A stretch of 64,000 nt of DNA from a bacterium (lineage in GTDB: Bacteria; Myxococcota_A; Bradymonadia; UBA7976; UBA1532): contig JAUHYW010000008.1 in NCBI GenBank assembly GCA_030426085.1, positions 124,001 to 188,000 on the forward strand. Direction: 5' to 3'. The notes below the pieces were generated by a model. The model saw only the letters and a list, made by a program, of their open reading frames with translations, searched no databases and was not told the DNA's origin. Shown piece by piece: positions 8,376 to 29,102 of the stretch. How positions within the stretch are numbered: the first letter of the stretch is position 1; the number at the start of each line of letters is the position of its first letter. Both the position numbers and the translations under genes were made by a program.

Positions 8376-9676
8376 GACACCTCGCCCTCACCCTCGCGCT
8401 GATCGGGCCCACCGCCGCCGGGGCCAGCGTGCTCGACATCTTCGGCTTCGACCCCCGGGGCGCGGCGATGGCCAACGCCCAGACCGCCGTCGCCGACGAC
8501 TTCACCGCCGCCTTCTACAACCCCGGGGCCCTCGCCCGCCGCAAGCGGATCGTCGCCGGGGCCGGCTTCATCGCCGGCTTCTCGGCGCTCGAGATCAACC
8601 GGGCGCTGAGCGACAGCCCGTTCGAAGAGCGCCTGCCCGAAGACTTCGCCGGCCTCACCATCGGCGCGCTCTTCCCGCTCGGCGAGGCGCTCGACAACCG
8701 CATCGCGCTGGGCCTGGGCATCTACGTGCCGCTGGCCCAGCTCGCCGAGGGCGACATCTCCGACGGCCGGATCCCGCAGTTCTACCGCTACCAGAACCTG
8801 CCCGATAAGTTCGTCGTCGCCGCCGCGCTGTCCGCCGAGCTGACCGACTGGCTCAGCATCGGCGGCGGGGTGCAGGTGCTCGCCGGGCTCGCCGGGGGGG
8901 TCGACTTCCAGGTGGCCATCGCCGACCGGGCGGTGCGCGAGCAGCAGGTCGGGGTCGAGGTCTCGCTGACCCCCGCCGGCACCGCCGGCCTGCACCTCGC
9001 CCCGCTCGACGGCCTGAGCATCGGCCTGAGCTGGCGTCAAGCCATCGCCCTCGACTACGCGCTGCCCAGCTCGATCGTCATCGACGACCTCGTCTCGATC
9101 GCCCTCGACCTGCGGGGCACGGTGCTCTACACCCCCGAGAGCTACAACCTCGGCGTGGCCTACGCCATCGCGCCCATCGACCTGCTCGTCTCGGCCGAGC
9201 TGAGCTACGTGCGCTGGTCCGAGGCCCCCGACCCCAGCATCGAGATCGCGCTCGACCTCGAGGGCGAGCTGCTCGAAGGCGTCGGCCTCGACGAGCGCCT
9301 CGACATCGCCAGCGGGGCCCCGGTCGACCTGCAATTCCGCGACGTCGGCGTCTGGCGCCTCGGCCTCGAGTACCGGGTCGACGAGACCCTGGTGGTGCGC
9401 AGCGGCTACGCCTGGCGCCCCAGCCCGGCCCCGGTGCCCGACGGCGCGTTCAACTACATCGACGGCGACGCCCACCTGTTCGGCGCCGGGCTGGGCATCA
9501 CGTTCAACAACCCGCTCGAAGAGCAGGGCAACCCGGCCCACGTCGATCTGGCGTGGCAGGGCACGCTGATGCAGCAGATCCAGGTCACCAAGCGCGCCGC
9601 GGGCGACCCGGTCGGCGACTACACCGCCGGGGGGCTGGTGCACGCGATCAGCATCGCGTTCCGGCACGACCTGTGA
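8372..9676 (+). CDS. FadL/OmpP1-family outer-membrane transport protein
   Basis: The product has 434 residues, from a GTG start overlapping the previous stop. A signal peptide ends near AAGAS. The N-terminal hatch region reads GAAMANAQTAVADDFTAAFY followed by NPG, the hallmark of FadL/TodX/OmpP1 channels (family PF03349). The remainder alternates beta-strands and ends in a strand finishing AFRHDL, as expected for a barrel of 14 strands. FadL proteins take up long-chain fatty acids or other hydrophobic compounds across the outer membrane. The substrate is not known here. The operon link to a multiheme cytochrome is unusual for this family. Confidence 0.85.
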   Translation: MRHLALTLALIGPTAAGASVLDIFGFDPRGAAMANAQTAVADDFTAAFYNPGALARRKRIVAGAGFIAGFSALEINRALSDSPFEERLPEDFAGLTIGALFPLGEALDNRIALGLGIYVPLAQLAEGDISDGRIPQFYRYQNLPDKFVVAAALSAELTDWLSIGGGVQVLAGLAGGVDFQVAIADRAVREQQVGVEVSLTPAGTAGLHLAPLDGLSIGLSWRQAIALDYALPSSIVIDDLVSIALDLRGTVLYTPESYNLGVAYAIAPIDLLVSAELSYVRWSEAPDPSIEIALDLEGELLEGVGLDERLDIASGAPVDLQFRDVGVWRLGLEYRVDETLVVRSGYAWRPSPAPVPDGAFNYIDGDAHLFGAGLGITFNNPLEEQGNPAHVDLAWQGTLMQQIQVTKRAAGDPVGDYTAGGLVHAISIAFRHDL

Positions 9677-10113
9677 TGCGCGCGGTGCTCACCGCCGCCC
9701 TGCTCGCCCTCGGGGCGCTCCCGGCCCACGCCCGGCACGGGTTCGACGTCAGCGGCGACTACCTGATGGCCGGGCTCGACCTGGGCGTGACCATCGACGA
9801 CGACGCCGGGGCGCTGCTCGGGGTCGAGCTGAGCTACGTCGAGCTGGACGCCGCCGGGCCGTGGATCGGGCTGTTCGTCACCGGCGCCTGGGCCAGCGAC
9901 CTCGACGTGGGGCGGTTCACCGTGGGGCCCGAGATCGGCTACGGCTTCGGCGGGATCGACGGCGGCGTCAGCGTGGACACCGACGGCACACTCGGCGGCC
10001 GGGCGCGGGCGATGCTGAGCGTCGGGGTCGCCTCGCTGTACGTCGGCGCGGCCTTCGGCGGCGGCACCCGGGCCGAGGTGGGGCTGCTGATCAAGGCCCC
10101 GCTCGAGCTGTAG
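9676..10113 (+). CDS. Small outer-membrane beta-barrel-like protein
   Basis: This 145-residue protein has a clean signal peptide (residues 1-20, cleavage near AHARHG). Short amphipathic strands follow, alternating hydrophobic and Gly/Asp residues (for example IGYGFGGIDGGVSVDTDG and GRARAMLSVGVASLYVGAAF). The final strand resembles those of small eight-stranded barrels. The ATG overlaps the FadL stop (TGATG), making it the last gene of the envelope operon. It is not recognised as a named family. Confidence 0.6.
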   Translation: MRAVLTAALLALGALPAHARHGFDVSGDYLMAGLDLGVTIDDDAGALLGVELSYVELDAAGPWIGLFVTGAWASDLDVGRFTVGPEIGYGFGGIDGGVSVDTDGTLGGRARAMLSVGVASLYVGAAFGGGTRAEVGLLIKAPLEL

Positions 10114-10186
10114 AGTCCAGAGCGGTGGCGATTCGCCGCGCTCGGGTTATCTTGATGCGCAAGACCCGGAGACGACGAGCCTCGTG

Positions 10187-11068
10187 ATGCAACTGACCGC
10201 GTTCGTCCGCGCACTCTCACCCAATCGACCGCTGGACGGCGACGACCAGCGCTACGTCGAGCGCCCGGACAACGGCGGGGAGCAGCTCGCGCGCATCGCC
10301 GCGCTCGATCCCGACCCGATCGCCGTCTTCGGCCCGTCGGGGGTCGGCAAGAGCACCGAGCTGATCCGCGCAGCTCGCCGACTGGCCCCGATGGCCGCGC
10401 CGGTGCTGGTGCAGCTCGACCGGAAGCTCGACATGAGCCGACTCACGCTGGACGGCGTCTTCGACGCGTGCGCCGACGCGATCGAGTCGACCACATGGCC
10501 CCTCGACCTCGCCGCGCCCGAGCCTTCCGAGGGGGCGGGTCGCCCCTCGATCGATCGTCTGCTCGACCTCATCCGCACGCGGCTGAAGAACGACGGGCGC
10601 CCCGTTCTGCTGATCGACGGCCTCGAGAAAGCGGACGAGGGCGCCGCGCGCTCCGTGCTCAAGGGCCTCCTGCTCCTCGCTCCGGAGACCGGGCTGGTAG
10701 TCGTGATGCCACCGAGCCTGGTGATCGGGCCTGCGTCGTATCGAGCAGTCGAGGACTATCGCCAGTTCGCGATCGGCCCGCTGCCGCTCCGTGTCGCCCA
10801 ATCATTCTTCCGAGCGGTGCTGGATCGGCGGCTGGCCGGCGCGGCCATGCCGCACGAGGCGCTGGTCGACCGAGCGACACTCATGAGCGGCGGTATCACC
10901 CGCACGTTCCTCAGCCTGCTCAAGAGCGCCGCACTCTACGCCGCGTTGGCCGACCGGGAGGAGACCCGGGTGCCGGTGCCCTTCATGTCGCCGCCCGACG
11001 CCCTGGCCTGGGTCCTCGCCACGGCCGACCCCGACCTCGAGCCCTGCGGGTGGATCGACCCGACGTAG
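10187..11068 (+). CDS. P-loop ATPase (AAA-16/STAND-like)
   Basis: A protein of about 293 residues with a Walker A motif GPSGVGKST near residue 50 and a Walker B-like strand PVLLIDGLEKAD near residue 143. An N-terminal segment (ALSPNRPLDGDDQRYVERP) and a C-terminal helical part complete it. No effector or sensor domain is fused, and the Walker B region has Asp-Gly rather than Asp-Glu/Asp. It resembles the stand-alone 'GTGKSTEL' ATPases often seen in Myxococcota. The start could also be the GTG at 10184, three bases upstream; GGAG at 10168 is rather far from either. It follows the envelope operon after 70 bases but is probably a separate function. Confidence 0.7.
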   Translation: MQLTAFVRALSPNRPLDGDDQRYVERPDNGGEQLARIAALDPDPIAVFGPSGVGKSTELIRAARRLAPMAAPVLVQLDRKLDMSRLTLDGVFDACADAIESTTWPLDLAAPEPSEGAGRPSIDRLLDLIRTRLKNDGRPVLLIDGLEKADEGAARSVLKGLLLLAPETGLVVVMPPSLVIGPASYRAVEDYRQFAIGPLPLRVAQSFFRAVLDRRLAGAAMPHEALVDRATLMSGGITRTFLSLLKSAALYAALADREETRVPVPFMSPPDALAWVLATADPDLEPCGWIDPT

Positions 11069-11205
11069 CAAATCTGCGTCCGGCTCGCTCCGCTCATCGG
11101 GATCGCCCCGAGGCCCCCGGGACCACCCCGTCGGCGCCGGCTCTACCACATGAAGGCTCGCCCGGCGCTTGACGCCGCCTCCCGCGATCTCCACGATGCC
11201 CGGCC

Positions 11206-12783
11206 ATGGGACGCATCGACGAACTGAAGCGGCGGCGCACGTTCGCCATCATCAGCCACCCGGACGCCGGCAAGACCACCATCACCGAGAAGCTGCTGCT
11301 GTTCGGCGGGGCGATCCAGATGGCGGGCGCGGTCCGGGCCCGGCGGGCCTCGCGGCACGCGGCCAGCGACTTCCTCAAGATGGAGCAGGAGCGCGGCATC
11401 TCGGTCAGCACGGCGGTGATGTCGTTCGACTACGAGGGCTTCGCGGTCAACCTGCTCGATACGCCGGGCCACGCCGACTTCAGCGAGGACACCTACCGGG
11501 TGCTCACCGCCGTCGACAGCGCGCTGATGGTGCTCGACAACGCCAAGGGCGTCGAGAGCCGGACCCAGGCGCTGATGGACGTCTGCCGGCTGCGCGATAC
11601 GCCGGTGGTGACCTTCTCGAACAAGCTCGACCGGGAGGGGCTCGACCCCTTCGAGCTGATGGAGAACGTCGAGGAGAACCTGAACCTCGCCTGCGCGCCG
11701 CTCACCTGGCCCATCGGCATGGGCAAGCGCTTCGAGGGCATCTACGACCTGGTGAACAAGCGGGTGGTGTTCTACCAGCCGACCGAGCGGGGGCGGCGCA
11801 ACGAGCAGGTGTTCATCGACGACCTGTCCGACGATACGCTCGACGGCCTCATCGGCACCCTCGCCGCCGACAAGCTGCGGGAGGACGTCGAGCTGCTCGG
11901 CGCGCTCGAGCCGTTCGACCCCGAGCTGTTCGCCACCGGGCAGCAGAGCCCGGTGTTCTTCGGCAGCGCGATCAACAACTTCGGGGTCAAGGAGCTGCTC
12001 TCGCAGTTCGTGCGCCTCGCCCCGCCGCCCCAGGCCCGGCCGACGAAGACCCGCGAGGTCGAGCCCGCCGAGGATCCGTTCACCGGCTTCTGCTTCAAGA
12101 TCCAGGCGAACCTCGACAAGCGGCACCACGACCGCATGGCCTTCGTGCGCATCACCTCGGGCAAGTACGAGCGGGGCATGAAGCTGGCCCATGTGCGCAC
12201 CGGCAAGACGGTCACGGTCAACAACGCCACGACGTTCCTGGCCCAGGCCCGGGTGATCACCGAAGAGGCGTTCCCCGGCGACATCATCGGGCTGCACAAC
12301 CACGGCGGCATCCGCATCGGCGACACCTTCACCGAGGGCGAAGAGCTGAAGTTCACCGGCATCCCGGCCTTCGCCCCGGAGCTGTTCCGCCGGGTTCAAC
12401 TGCTCGACCCGCTCAAGGCCAAGGCGCTGATCAAGGGGCTGACCGAGCTGTGTGAGGAGGGCGCGGCGCAGTTCTTCCGCCCGGTCGAGGGCAGCGACTA
12501 CATCGTCGGCGCGCTCGGCGCGCTGCAGTTCGACGTGATCGCGTCGCGGCTGGAGAACGAGTACCGGGTGCGGGCCCGCTTCGAGTCGGTGCCGCTCGGC
12601 GCGGCCCGCTGGATCACCTGCCCCGATCGGGACAAGCTCGACGCCTTCGTCGACCAGAACAAGCGCCGGGTCTACACCGACATCGCCGACAACTACGCCT
12701 ACATCGTGCAGAGCGAGTGGGCGGTGAACTACGCCGCGGAGCAGAACCGCGACATCCAGTTCCACAAGACCGTCGAGATCTGA
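11206..12783 (+). CDS. prfC: Peptide chain release factor 3
   Basis: The 525-residue product matches RF3 in length and motifs. The G1 loop is HPDAGKTTITEK, followed by FGGAIQMAGAV and the switch region RGISVSTAVMSFDY. G3 is DTPGHADFSED, G4 is NKLD and G5 lies near SAINNFG. RF3 is a translational GTPase that removes RF1/RF2 from the ribosome after peptide release. The insertion ARRASRHAASDFLKMEQE matches the RF3-specific segment (usually KxRKS...TSDWMxxEQ), here with Ala in place of the usual acidic start. The ATG at 11206 has no strong Shine-Dalgarno. The gene stands alone and converges with the SDR gene. Confidence 0.95.
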   Translation: MGRIDELKRRRTFAIISHPDAGKTTITEKLLLFGGAIQMAGAVRARRASRHAASDFLKMEQERGISVSTAVMSFDYEGFAVNLLDTPGHADFSEDTYRVLTAVDSALMVLDNAKGVESRTQALMDVCRLRDTPVVTFSNKLDREGLDPFELMENVEENLNLACAPLTWPIGMGKRFEGIYDLVNKRVVFYQPTERGRRNEQVFIDDLSDDTLDGLIGTLAADKLREDVELLGALEPFDPELFATGQQSPVFFGSAINNFGVKELLSQFVRLAPPPQARPTKTREVEPAEDPFTGFCFKIQANLDKRHHDRMAFVRITSGKYERGMKLAHVRTGKTVTVNNATTFLAQARVITEEAFPGDIIGLHNHGGIRIGDTFTEGEELKFTGIPAFAPELFRRVQLLDPLKAKALIKGLTELCEEGAAQFFRPVEGSDYIVGALGALQFDVIASRLENEYRVRARFESVPLGAARWITCPDRDKLDAFVDQNKRRVYTDIADNYAYIVQSEWAVNYAAEQNRDIQFHKTVEI

Positions 12784-12785
12784 GC

Positions 12786-12797
12786 GCCCGCCCGGGC
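12786..12797. terminator. Short hairpin between convergent prfC and SDR genes
   Basis: The 14 bases between the two convergent stops contain GCCC-GCCC-GGGC, a four-base-pair stem with a four-base loop. It could help terminate transcription from both sides. There is no T tract and the stem is short, so support is weak. Confidence 0.22.
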
Positions 12798-13589
12798 TCA
12801 GTGATCGTTGGCGTCTTCGAGCAGCGACCCCGCCGCGTGGGTGATGAAGCCGCGGTGGAAGACCTCGCTGAAGAAGGCGTTGAGCTTGTTGATGATGCCC
12901 GGCACCACCGCCCGCTTGCCCTTGAGCATGGCCTTCACCCCGATCCGGGCCACCGCCTCGGCCGACAGGATCGACAGGTTCATCAGCGGGGGGGTCTTCG
13001 CGTCGGCGACCGCGTTGAACTCGGTGCGGGTGATGCCGGGGTAGAGCGTGGTGACGCTGACCCCGGTGCGGCGCAGCTCGAAGCGGATCGCCTCGCCGAA
13101 CGCCTTCACGTAGTGCTTGCTCGCGGCGTAGGCCGCCACGTAGGGCGAGGGCAGGAACGCCGCCGCCGAGGCCACCTGCATGATGCGCCCCCGCCCGGCG
13201 GCGACCATCGGCCGGGCGAAGCACAGGGTCAGCTCGGTGAGGGCGAGCACGTTGAGCCGGATCATGCGCTCGATGTCGGCCATCTGCTGGTCGACGAAGC
13301 GGGCCTGCAAGCCGAATCCGGCGTTGTTGACCAGGATCTGCACCGGCAGGTCGGCCTCGACCACCGCGTCGAAGAGCTTCTGGCCGGCGCCGGGCAGCGC
13401 CAGATCCTGCTCGAAGATCTTCACGTCGACCGGGTGCTCGGCGCCGATGCGCTCGGCGAGGGCGGCCAGCCGGGCCCGGCGGCGGGCGGTGATGATCACC
13501 GGCCAGCCGCGGCCCGCCAGCTCGAGGGCGATCGCGGCGCCGATGCCGCTGCTCGCGCCGGTGACCAGCGCGTAGCCTCTGTCGGTCAT
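12798..13589 (-). CDS. Short-chain dehydrogenase/reductase (SDR)
   Basis: The product has 263 residues, usual for a classical SDR. The nucleotide-binding motif TGASSGIG is at residues 10-17, NNAG lies near 90, and the catalytic Tyr-Lys motif is YAASK with an upstream Ser in QVASAAAF. The N-terminal Arg cluster (TARRRARLAAL) favours NADP(H). The C-terminal half resembles the YqjQ/'DltE' type SDRs that act on lipid-like ketones, with a hydrophobic end region (NAFFSEVFHRGFITHAA). It follows the membrane hydroxylase gene by 22 bases in one operon, so it may oxidise or reduce the same lipid substrate. The substrate is inferred only from this neighbour. Confidence 0.88.
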   Translation of the reverse strand: MTDRGYALVTGASSGIGAAIALELAGRGWPVIITARRRARLAALAERIGAEHPVDVKIFEQDLALPGAGQKLFDAVVEADLPVQILVNNAGFGLQARFVDQQMADIERMIRLNVLALTELTLCFARPMVAAGRGRIMQVASAAAFLPSPYVAAYAASKHYVKAFGEAIRFELRRTGVSVTTLYPGITRTEFNAVADAKTPPLMNLSILSAEAVARIGVKAMLKGKRAVVPGIINKLNAFFSEVFHRGFITHAAGSLLEDANDH

Positions 13590-13611
13590 GGGATCGGGCC
13601 TCGGCAGGGGG

Positions 13612-14532
13612 TCAGGCCGGCTGCCGGGCCGGCGCGGGGCGGGGCTTGCGGGGCGGCGCCTTGCGCTTGATGGGCAGCGGGATGCCGTGGTGGTGCAGGT
13701 AGTTCGCCGACAGCCGCCAGTCCTCGTAGTAGGTGCCCCACAGCCGGTCGTAGAACGAGAACGCCGCCGCGTGGTTGATCAGGTTGCCCCGCTTGCAGTG
13801 GTGCAGTTTGTGGGCGTGGTTGTCCATGAAGATGTAGCTCAGCGGCCCGATGTTGAAGGTGACCACCGTGTGGTCGGTGGCCTGCAACGCCAGGATGAGG
13901 AAGTAGGCCGCCAGCGTGGCCGGCAGATCCATGCCCAGGGCCCAGGCGATGACCACCATCGCCGGCTGGAACTGGCTGAAGGCGGTGTCGACGAGCGACG
14001 ACTGGTTGCCCCGCAGGAAGTCCATCTCGGCGACCGAGTGGTGGGCGGCGTGCTTCTTGCGCCAGTATTGCTTGATGCGGCCCCGGCCCACGCTGTGGCT
14101 CATCTTGCGGTGGATCCAGTAGTAGGCGAGGTCGTCGAGCAGCACCGCGGCGAAGATGAGCCAGCCGCTGTTCGACAGCGGGCCGTGCAGCGGCGCGAAG
14201 CTCGCCAGCCACCAGCCGGCGACCACGAAGCCGCCCCCGGCGAGGATGCCCTGCCAGAAGACCTGGGCCAGCCCCATCACCCAGTCCCGGGCGGTCAGCG
14301 CCGGCAGCTCGATGGCCGGGTGGCGCTTCTCGGCCGAGATGGTGAAGACCATGAAGACGAACGAGGTGACCAGGAAGCCGACGATGACGTGGAACAGCGT
14401 CACCCCGAAGAGCGCCAGCCACAGGATGTAGAAGACCGGCGAGCCGAGGTGCCCGAAGATGCCGTAGAGCAGGCCGGTGCGCTGCTCGGGCGGGGTCTCG
14501 GGGATCGCCAGCGTCTCGTAGGTGTGGGCCAT
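13612..14532 (-). CDS. Membrane fatty-acid hydroxylase / sterol desaturase family enzyme
   Basis: The 306-residue integral membrane protein has four or five hydrophobic segments and the His-box pattern of the di-iron hydroxylase family (PF04116): HRKMSH, HAAHH and HKLHH, plus single histidines. Such enzymes oxidise sterols, fatty acids, carotenoids or sphingoid bases. The ATG at 14532 is preceded by GGAGGATGC; an upstream open extension to 15468 is an antisense shadow of the metallo-hydrolase gene. The Lys/Arg/Pro-rich C-terminus (IKRKAPPRKPRP) is cytoplasmic-looking. It is co-transcribed with the SDR downstream and divergent from the lipoprotein hydrolase at 14776. Confidence 0.85.
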   Translation of the reverse strand: MAHTYETLAIPETPPEQRTGLLYGIFGHLGSPVFYILWLALFGVTLFHVIVGFLVTSFVFMVFTISAEKRHPAIELPALTARDWVMGLAQVFWQGILAGGGFVVAGWWLASFAPLHGPLSNSGWLIFAAVLLDDLAYYWIHRKMSHSVGRGRIKQYWRKKHAAHHSVAEMDFLRGNQSSLVDTAFSQFQPAMVVIAWALGMDLPATLAAYFLILALQATDHTVVTFNIGPLSYIFMDNHAHKLHHCKRGNLINHAAAFSFYDRLWGTYYEDWRLSANYLHHHGIPLPIKRKAPPRKPRPAPARQPA

Positions 14533-14775
14533 GCATCCTCCTCCGTGACGCACGATCCATGTTCCCGGGCTCCGAGGCAACCGTCCCGCCCCCGCGGCGG
14601 CCCCGCGCCGGCTCAACATCGTGAAATATTCAGCGCAACCCGCCGGAAATCCTGGACAATCCGCGGGGGGCGCCGCCGTGCGACGGCCGCCTCCGTTTGA
14701 CGGCGGGGCGCCGGGTGTCGACCCTCGGAGCCGTCCCCGACATCGCCGCCGACATCCGACCGCCCGGAGAACCCC

Positions 14776-15945
14776 ATGCGCCGCGCCCCCTCGCCCCTCC
14801 GCTCGCTCGTGACCCTCGCCCTCGCCGTCACCGGGGTCGTGCTCGCCGGCTCGACCGGCTGCGCCACCTTCGGCGGCACCCCCGACACCCACGAGATGGA
14901 CAGCGCCCGGGGGGCCATCTACGACGCCCGGCGGGCGGTCTTCGTCAACGCGCGGCGCCTCGAGCGCAAGGGGCCCCCGTGGAAGGCCATCGGGCAGACC
15001 CTCTTCGGCGACGCGCAGACCAGCCCCGAGGGCGAGGTGCCGATCGCGTCGCCGGTGGAGGCGTGGAAGAGCCCGCCGGCCAGCGGCCTGCGGCTCACCT
15101 GGATGGGCCACTCGACCGCGCTGGTCGAGATCGATGGGGCCCGGGTGCTGACCGATCCCATCTGGAGCGAGCGGGCCTCGCCCTCGACTCTGGTCGGCCC
15201 CCACCGCTTCCACGCGCCGCCGGCCCCGCTCGAGGCGCTGCCGCCCATCGACGCGGTGATCATCAGCCACGATCACTACGACCACCTCGACCACGAGACC
15301 ACCGTCGCGCTCGCCGCGCAGGGGGTGCCGTTCTTCGTGCCGCTCGGCGTCGGCTCGCACCTCGCGAAGTGGGGCGTGCCGGCCGATCAGATCACCGAGC
15401 TGGACTGGTGGGGCCGGGCGCAGGTGCCCGGCACCCGGGTCACCGTCGTCGCGACCCCGGCCCAGCACTTCTCGGGGCGGGGGCTCTTGTCACGCAACCA
15501 GACGCTGTGGGCCTCGTGGGTGGTGCGCGGGCCGCAGCACCGGGTGTACTTCGGGGGCGACACCGGCCTGTTCGACGGCTTCGCCGACATCGGCCGCCGG
15601 GAGGGCCCGTTCGACGCGAGCATCATCCCGGTCGGGGCCTACAACCCGGCGTGGCGCGAGATCCACCTCGACCCCGAGGAGGCCATCGAGGCCCACCGGA
15701 TGGTGCGGGGCGGGGTGCTCCTGCCGGTGCACTGGGGCACCTTCCAGCTCGGCACCCACGACTGGCGGGAGCCGGCCGAGCGCACCCTGGTCGCGGCCCG
15801 GGCCGCGGGGGTGGTCGCCATCACCCCGCTGCCCGGGGCCCCCATCGAGCCGACGACCGCCCGGGCCGACAGCACCGGCCCCTGGTGGCGGCTGGTGGAC
15901 GCGGTCGCCGCCCTGCTCGGCGATGGAGTCCTGGCCGGGCGGTGA
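14776..15945 (+). CDS. NAPE-PLD-like metallo-beta-lactamase-fold lipoprotein
   Basis: The product has 389 residues. A lipoprotein signal ends in STGC at about residue 28. The metallo-beta-lactamase fold shows WMGHSTALVEI, the metal motif ISHDHYDHLDH near residue 162, TPAQHFSGR, the bridging Asp in FGGDTGLFD, and the last His in LPVHWGTF. This set matches the N-acyl-phosphatidylethanolamine phospholipase D / UlaG-like branch (L-ascorbate lactonase-like). NAPE-PLD enzymes cut N-acyl phospholipids to N-acylethanolamines. Bacterial members may act on other lipids, so the substrate is not certain. It probably sits in the periplasmic face of a membrane. Confidence 0.85.
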   Translation: MRRAPSPLRSLVTLALAVTGVVLAGSTGCATFGGTPDTHEMDSARGAIYDARRAVFVNARRLERKGPPWKAIGQTLFGDAQTSPEGEVPIASPVEAWKSPPASGLRLTWMGHSTALVEIDGARVLTDPIWSERASPSTLVGPHRFHAPPAPLEALPPIDAVIISHDHYDHLDHETTVALAAQGVPFFVPLGVGSHLAKWGVPADQITELDWWGRAQVPGTRVTVVATPAQHFSGRGLLSRNQTLWASWVVRGPQHRVYFGGDTGLFDGFADIGRREGPFDASIIPVGAYNPAWREIHLDPEEAIEAHRMVRGGVLLPVHWGTFQLGTHDWREPAERTLVAARAAGVVAITPLPGAPIEPTTARADSTGPWWRLVDAVAALLGDGVLAGR

Positions 15946-16181
15946 ACGCGCTCGAGAAGACCCGAGAGGCGAAGATTCCTGACGGGCCTCGACAGGGCGG
16001 CGGGTGGGGCGGACGCGAAGTCCGCGTGATGAGTCCGCGAGCCATTTCGACCCCGATCGAGGCGGGCCGACGAAGGCGTGCCGGGGGCACGTCGAGGAGA
16101 ACCGACGCAGAGCGGGGGCGAAAGGGCCGTGGAATTGCCATGCGGATCTCGCGGACGCCCCACCTGGGGTACGATGACCCC

Positions 16182-17270
16182 ATGAACGCAACGCATACGA
16201 ACGCCGCCGGGCTGCGCAAGCCGCCCGCCCTCCGGCCGGGGGCCCGCCTCGGCGTCTTCGCCCCCAGCCACCCGGCCCACGCGCTCTTCCCCGACCGCTA
16301 CCGGGCGGGGGTCGCCGCCCTCGAGGCGCTGGGCTACACCGTCGTCGAGGATCCGCTCGTCGCCGCCGGCAAGTCACAGGGCTACCGCACCGCGCCGCCC
16401 ATCGAGCGGGCCCAGGCGCTGATGCACCTGTGGCTCGAGGCCGACGTCGACGGGCTGATCAGCGTCATCGGCGGGCAGAACTCGTCGAGCCTGCTGCCCC
16501 ACCTCGACTTCGCCGCGCTCGCCGCCCGGCCCAAGGTCGTCTGCGGCTACAGCGACGTGACCGCCCTGCACATGGCGCTGGCGAGCGAGGCCCGGCTGTC
16601 GACCTTCTACGGCCCGGCGGTGGCCCCCTCGTTCGGCGAGCCGGGGCCCCTGCCCTACACCGTCGACGCCTTCACCGCGGCGGTCACCGGCGCCGCCGAA
16701 GAGCGCCGCCGCCTCGAGCCGCCGTCGCGCTGGAGCCGGGAGGGCCCCCGGTGGAGCGGCGACGACTGGCGCGATCCGGCGAAGCGGGTCTGGCACGATC
16801 ACCCGGGCTGGGCGGTCGTGCGGGGCGGCGAGGCCCGGGGGCCGCTGCTCGCGGGCAACCTCAATACGATGCGGGCGCTGACCGGGACCCGGTACCTGCC
16901 GGCCTTCGACGGCGCGATCCTGATGATCGAGGAGATGAGCGCCCCCCTCGACCGCTGGGAGCGCGCGGTGACCCACCTGGCCCTGATGGGGGTCTTCGAC
17001 CGCATCGCGGGCCTGATCGTGGGCCGCCCCGAGGTCGCCGAGGTGGGCGACGCGCCGTTCGATCACACCCAGGTGCTGCTCGAGGTGGTCGGGGCCCACT
17101 ACGACTTCCCGATCGTCGAGGGCTTCGACTGCGGGCACACCCACCCGATGCTGACCCTGGCCCAAGGCACCGAGGCGAGCCTGAAGGTCGACGACCACGG
17201 GCCGGTCGAGCTGTGGCTGGAGGAGGCGATGGTGGCGCCGCCGGCCGAGGGCGGCGCCGAGGCCCGCTGA
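16182..17270 (+). CDS. LD-carboxypeptidase / MccF-like serine peptidase (S66)
   Basis: The product has 362 residues, close to the S66 norm. The nucleophile elbow is GYSDVTALH (Ser near residue 123), a Glu lies in MIEEMSAPLDRWE (near 250), and the His is in GFDCGHTHPM (near 317). These are the Ser-Glu-His residues of LdcA/MccF peptidases. LdcA removes the terminal D-Ala from tetrapeptide muropeptides during wall recycling; MccF cleaves microcin C-like adenylates. The central insertion (about residues 165-205, Arg/Trp-rich) is longer than in Escherichia coli LdcA and closer to MccF-type proteins. No signal peptide is seen, so it is cytoplasmic. The ATG at 16182 is chosen over an in-frame ATG at 16140, which lacks a conserved extension. 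Confidence 0.85.
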   Translation: MNATHTNAAGLRKPPALRPGARLGVFAPSHPAHALFPDRYRAGVAALEALGYTVVEDPLVAAGKSQGYRTAPPIERAQALMHLWLEADVDGLISVIGGQNSSSLLPHLDFAALAARPKVVCGYSDVTALHMALASEARLSTFYGPAVAPSFGEPGPLPYTVDAFTAAVTGAAEERRRLEPPSRWSREGPRWSGDDWRDPAKRVWHDHPGWAVVRGGEARGPLLAGNLNTMRALTGTRYLPAFDGAILMIEEMSAPLDRWERAVTHLALMGVFDRIAGLIVGRPEVAEVGDAPFDHTQVLLEVVGAHYDFPIVEGFDCGHTHPMLTLAQGTEASLKVDDHGPVELWLEEAMVAPPAEGGAEAR

Positions 17271-17313
17271 GGGCGGGCGTGGGCGGGCGAGGGCAGAGCG
17301 AACCGGCGGGCGC

Positions 17314-28938
<11,625 letters not shown>

Positions 28939-29102
28939 GTGATCCCCCCGGATGTGCGTCCTCGGCGCCTCACCGCGCCATTACAGACGGTGACGATACG
29001 TGGCCGACACGGCGGGGGCAATCTCTTCGTGGCCCATGAACGGTTCAACCGTATCGGGCGGCGGGGGGGATCGGGGGCGGGCGCGGCCGTCGACCGCGGG
29101 GC

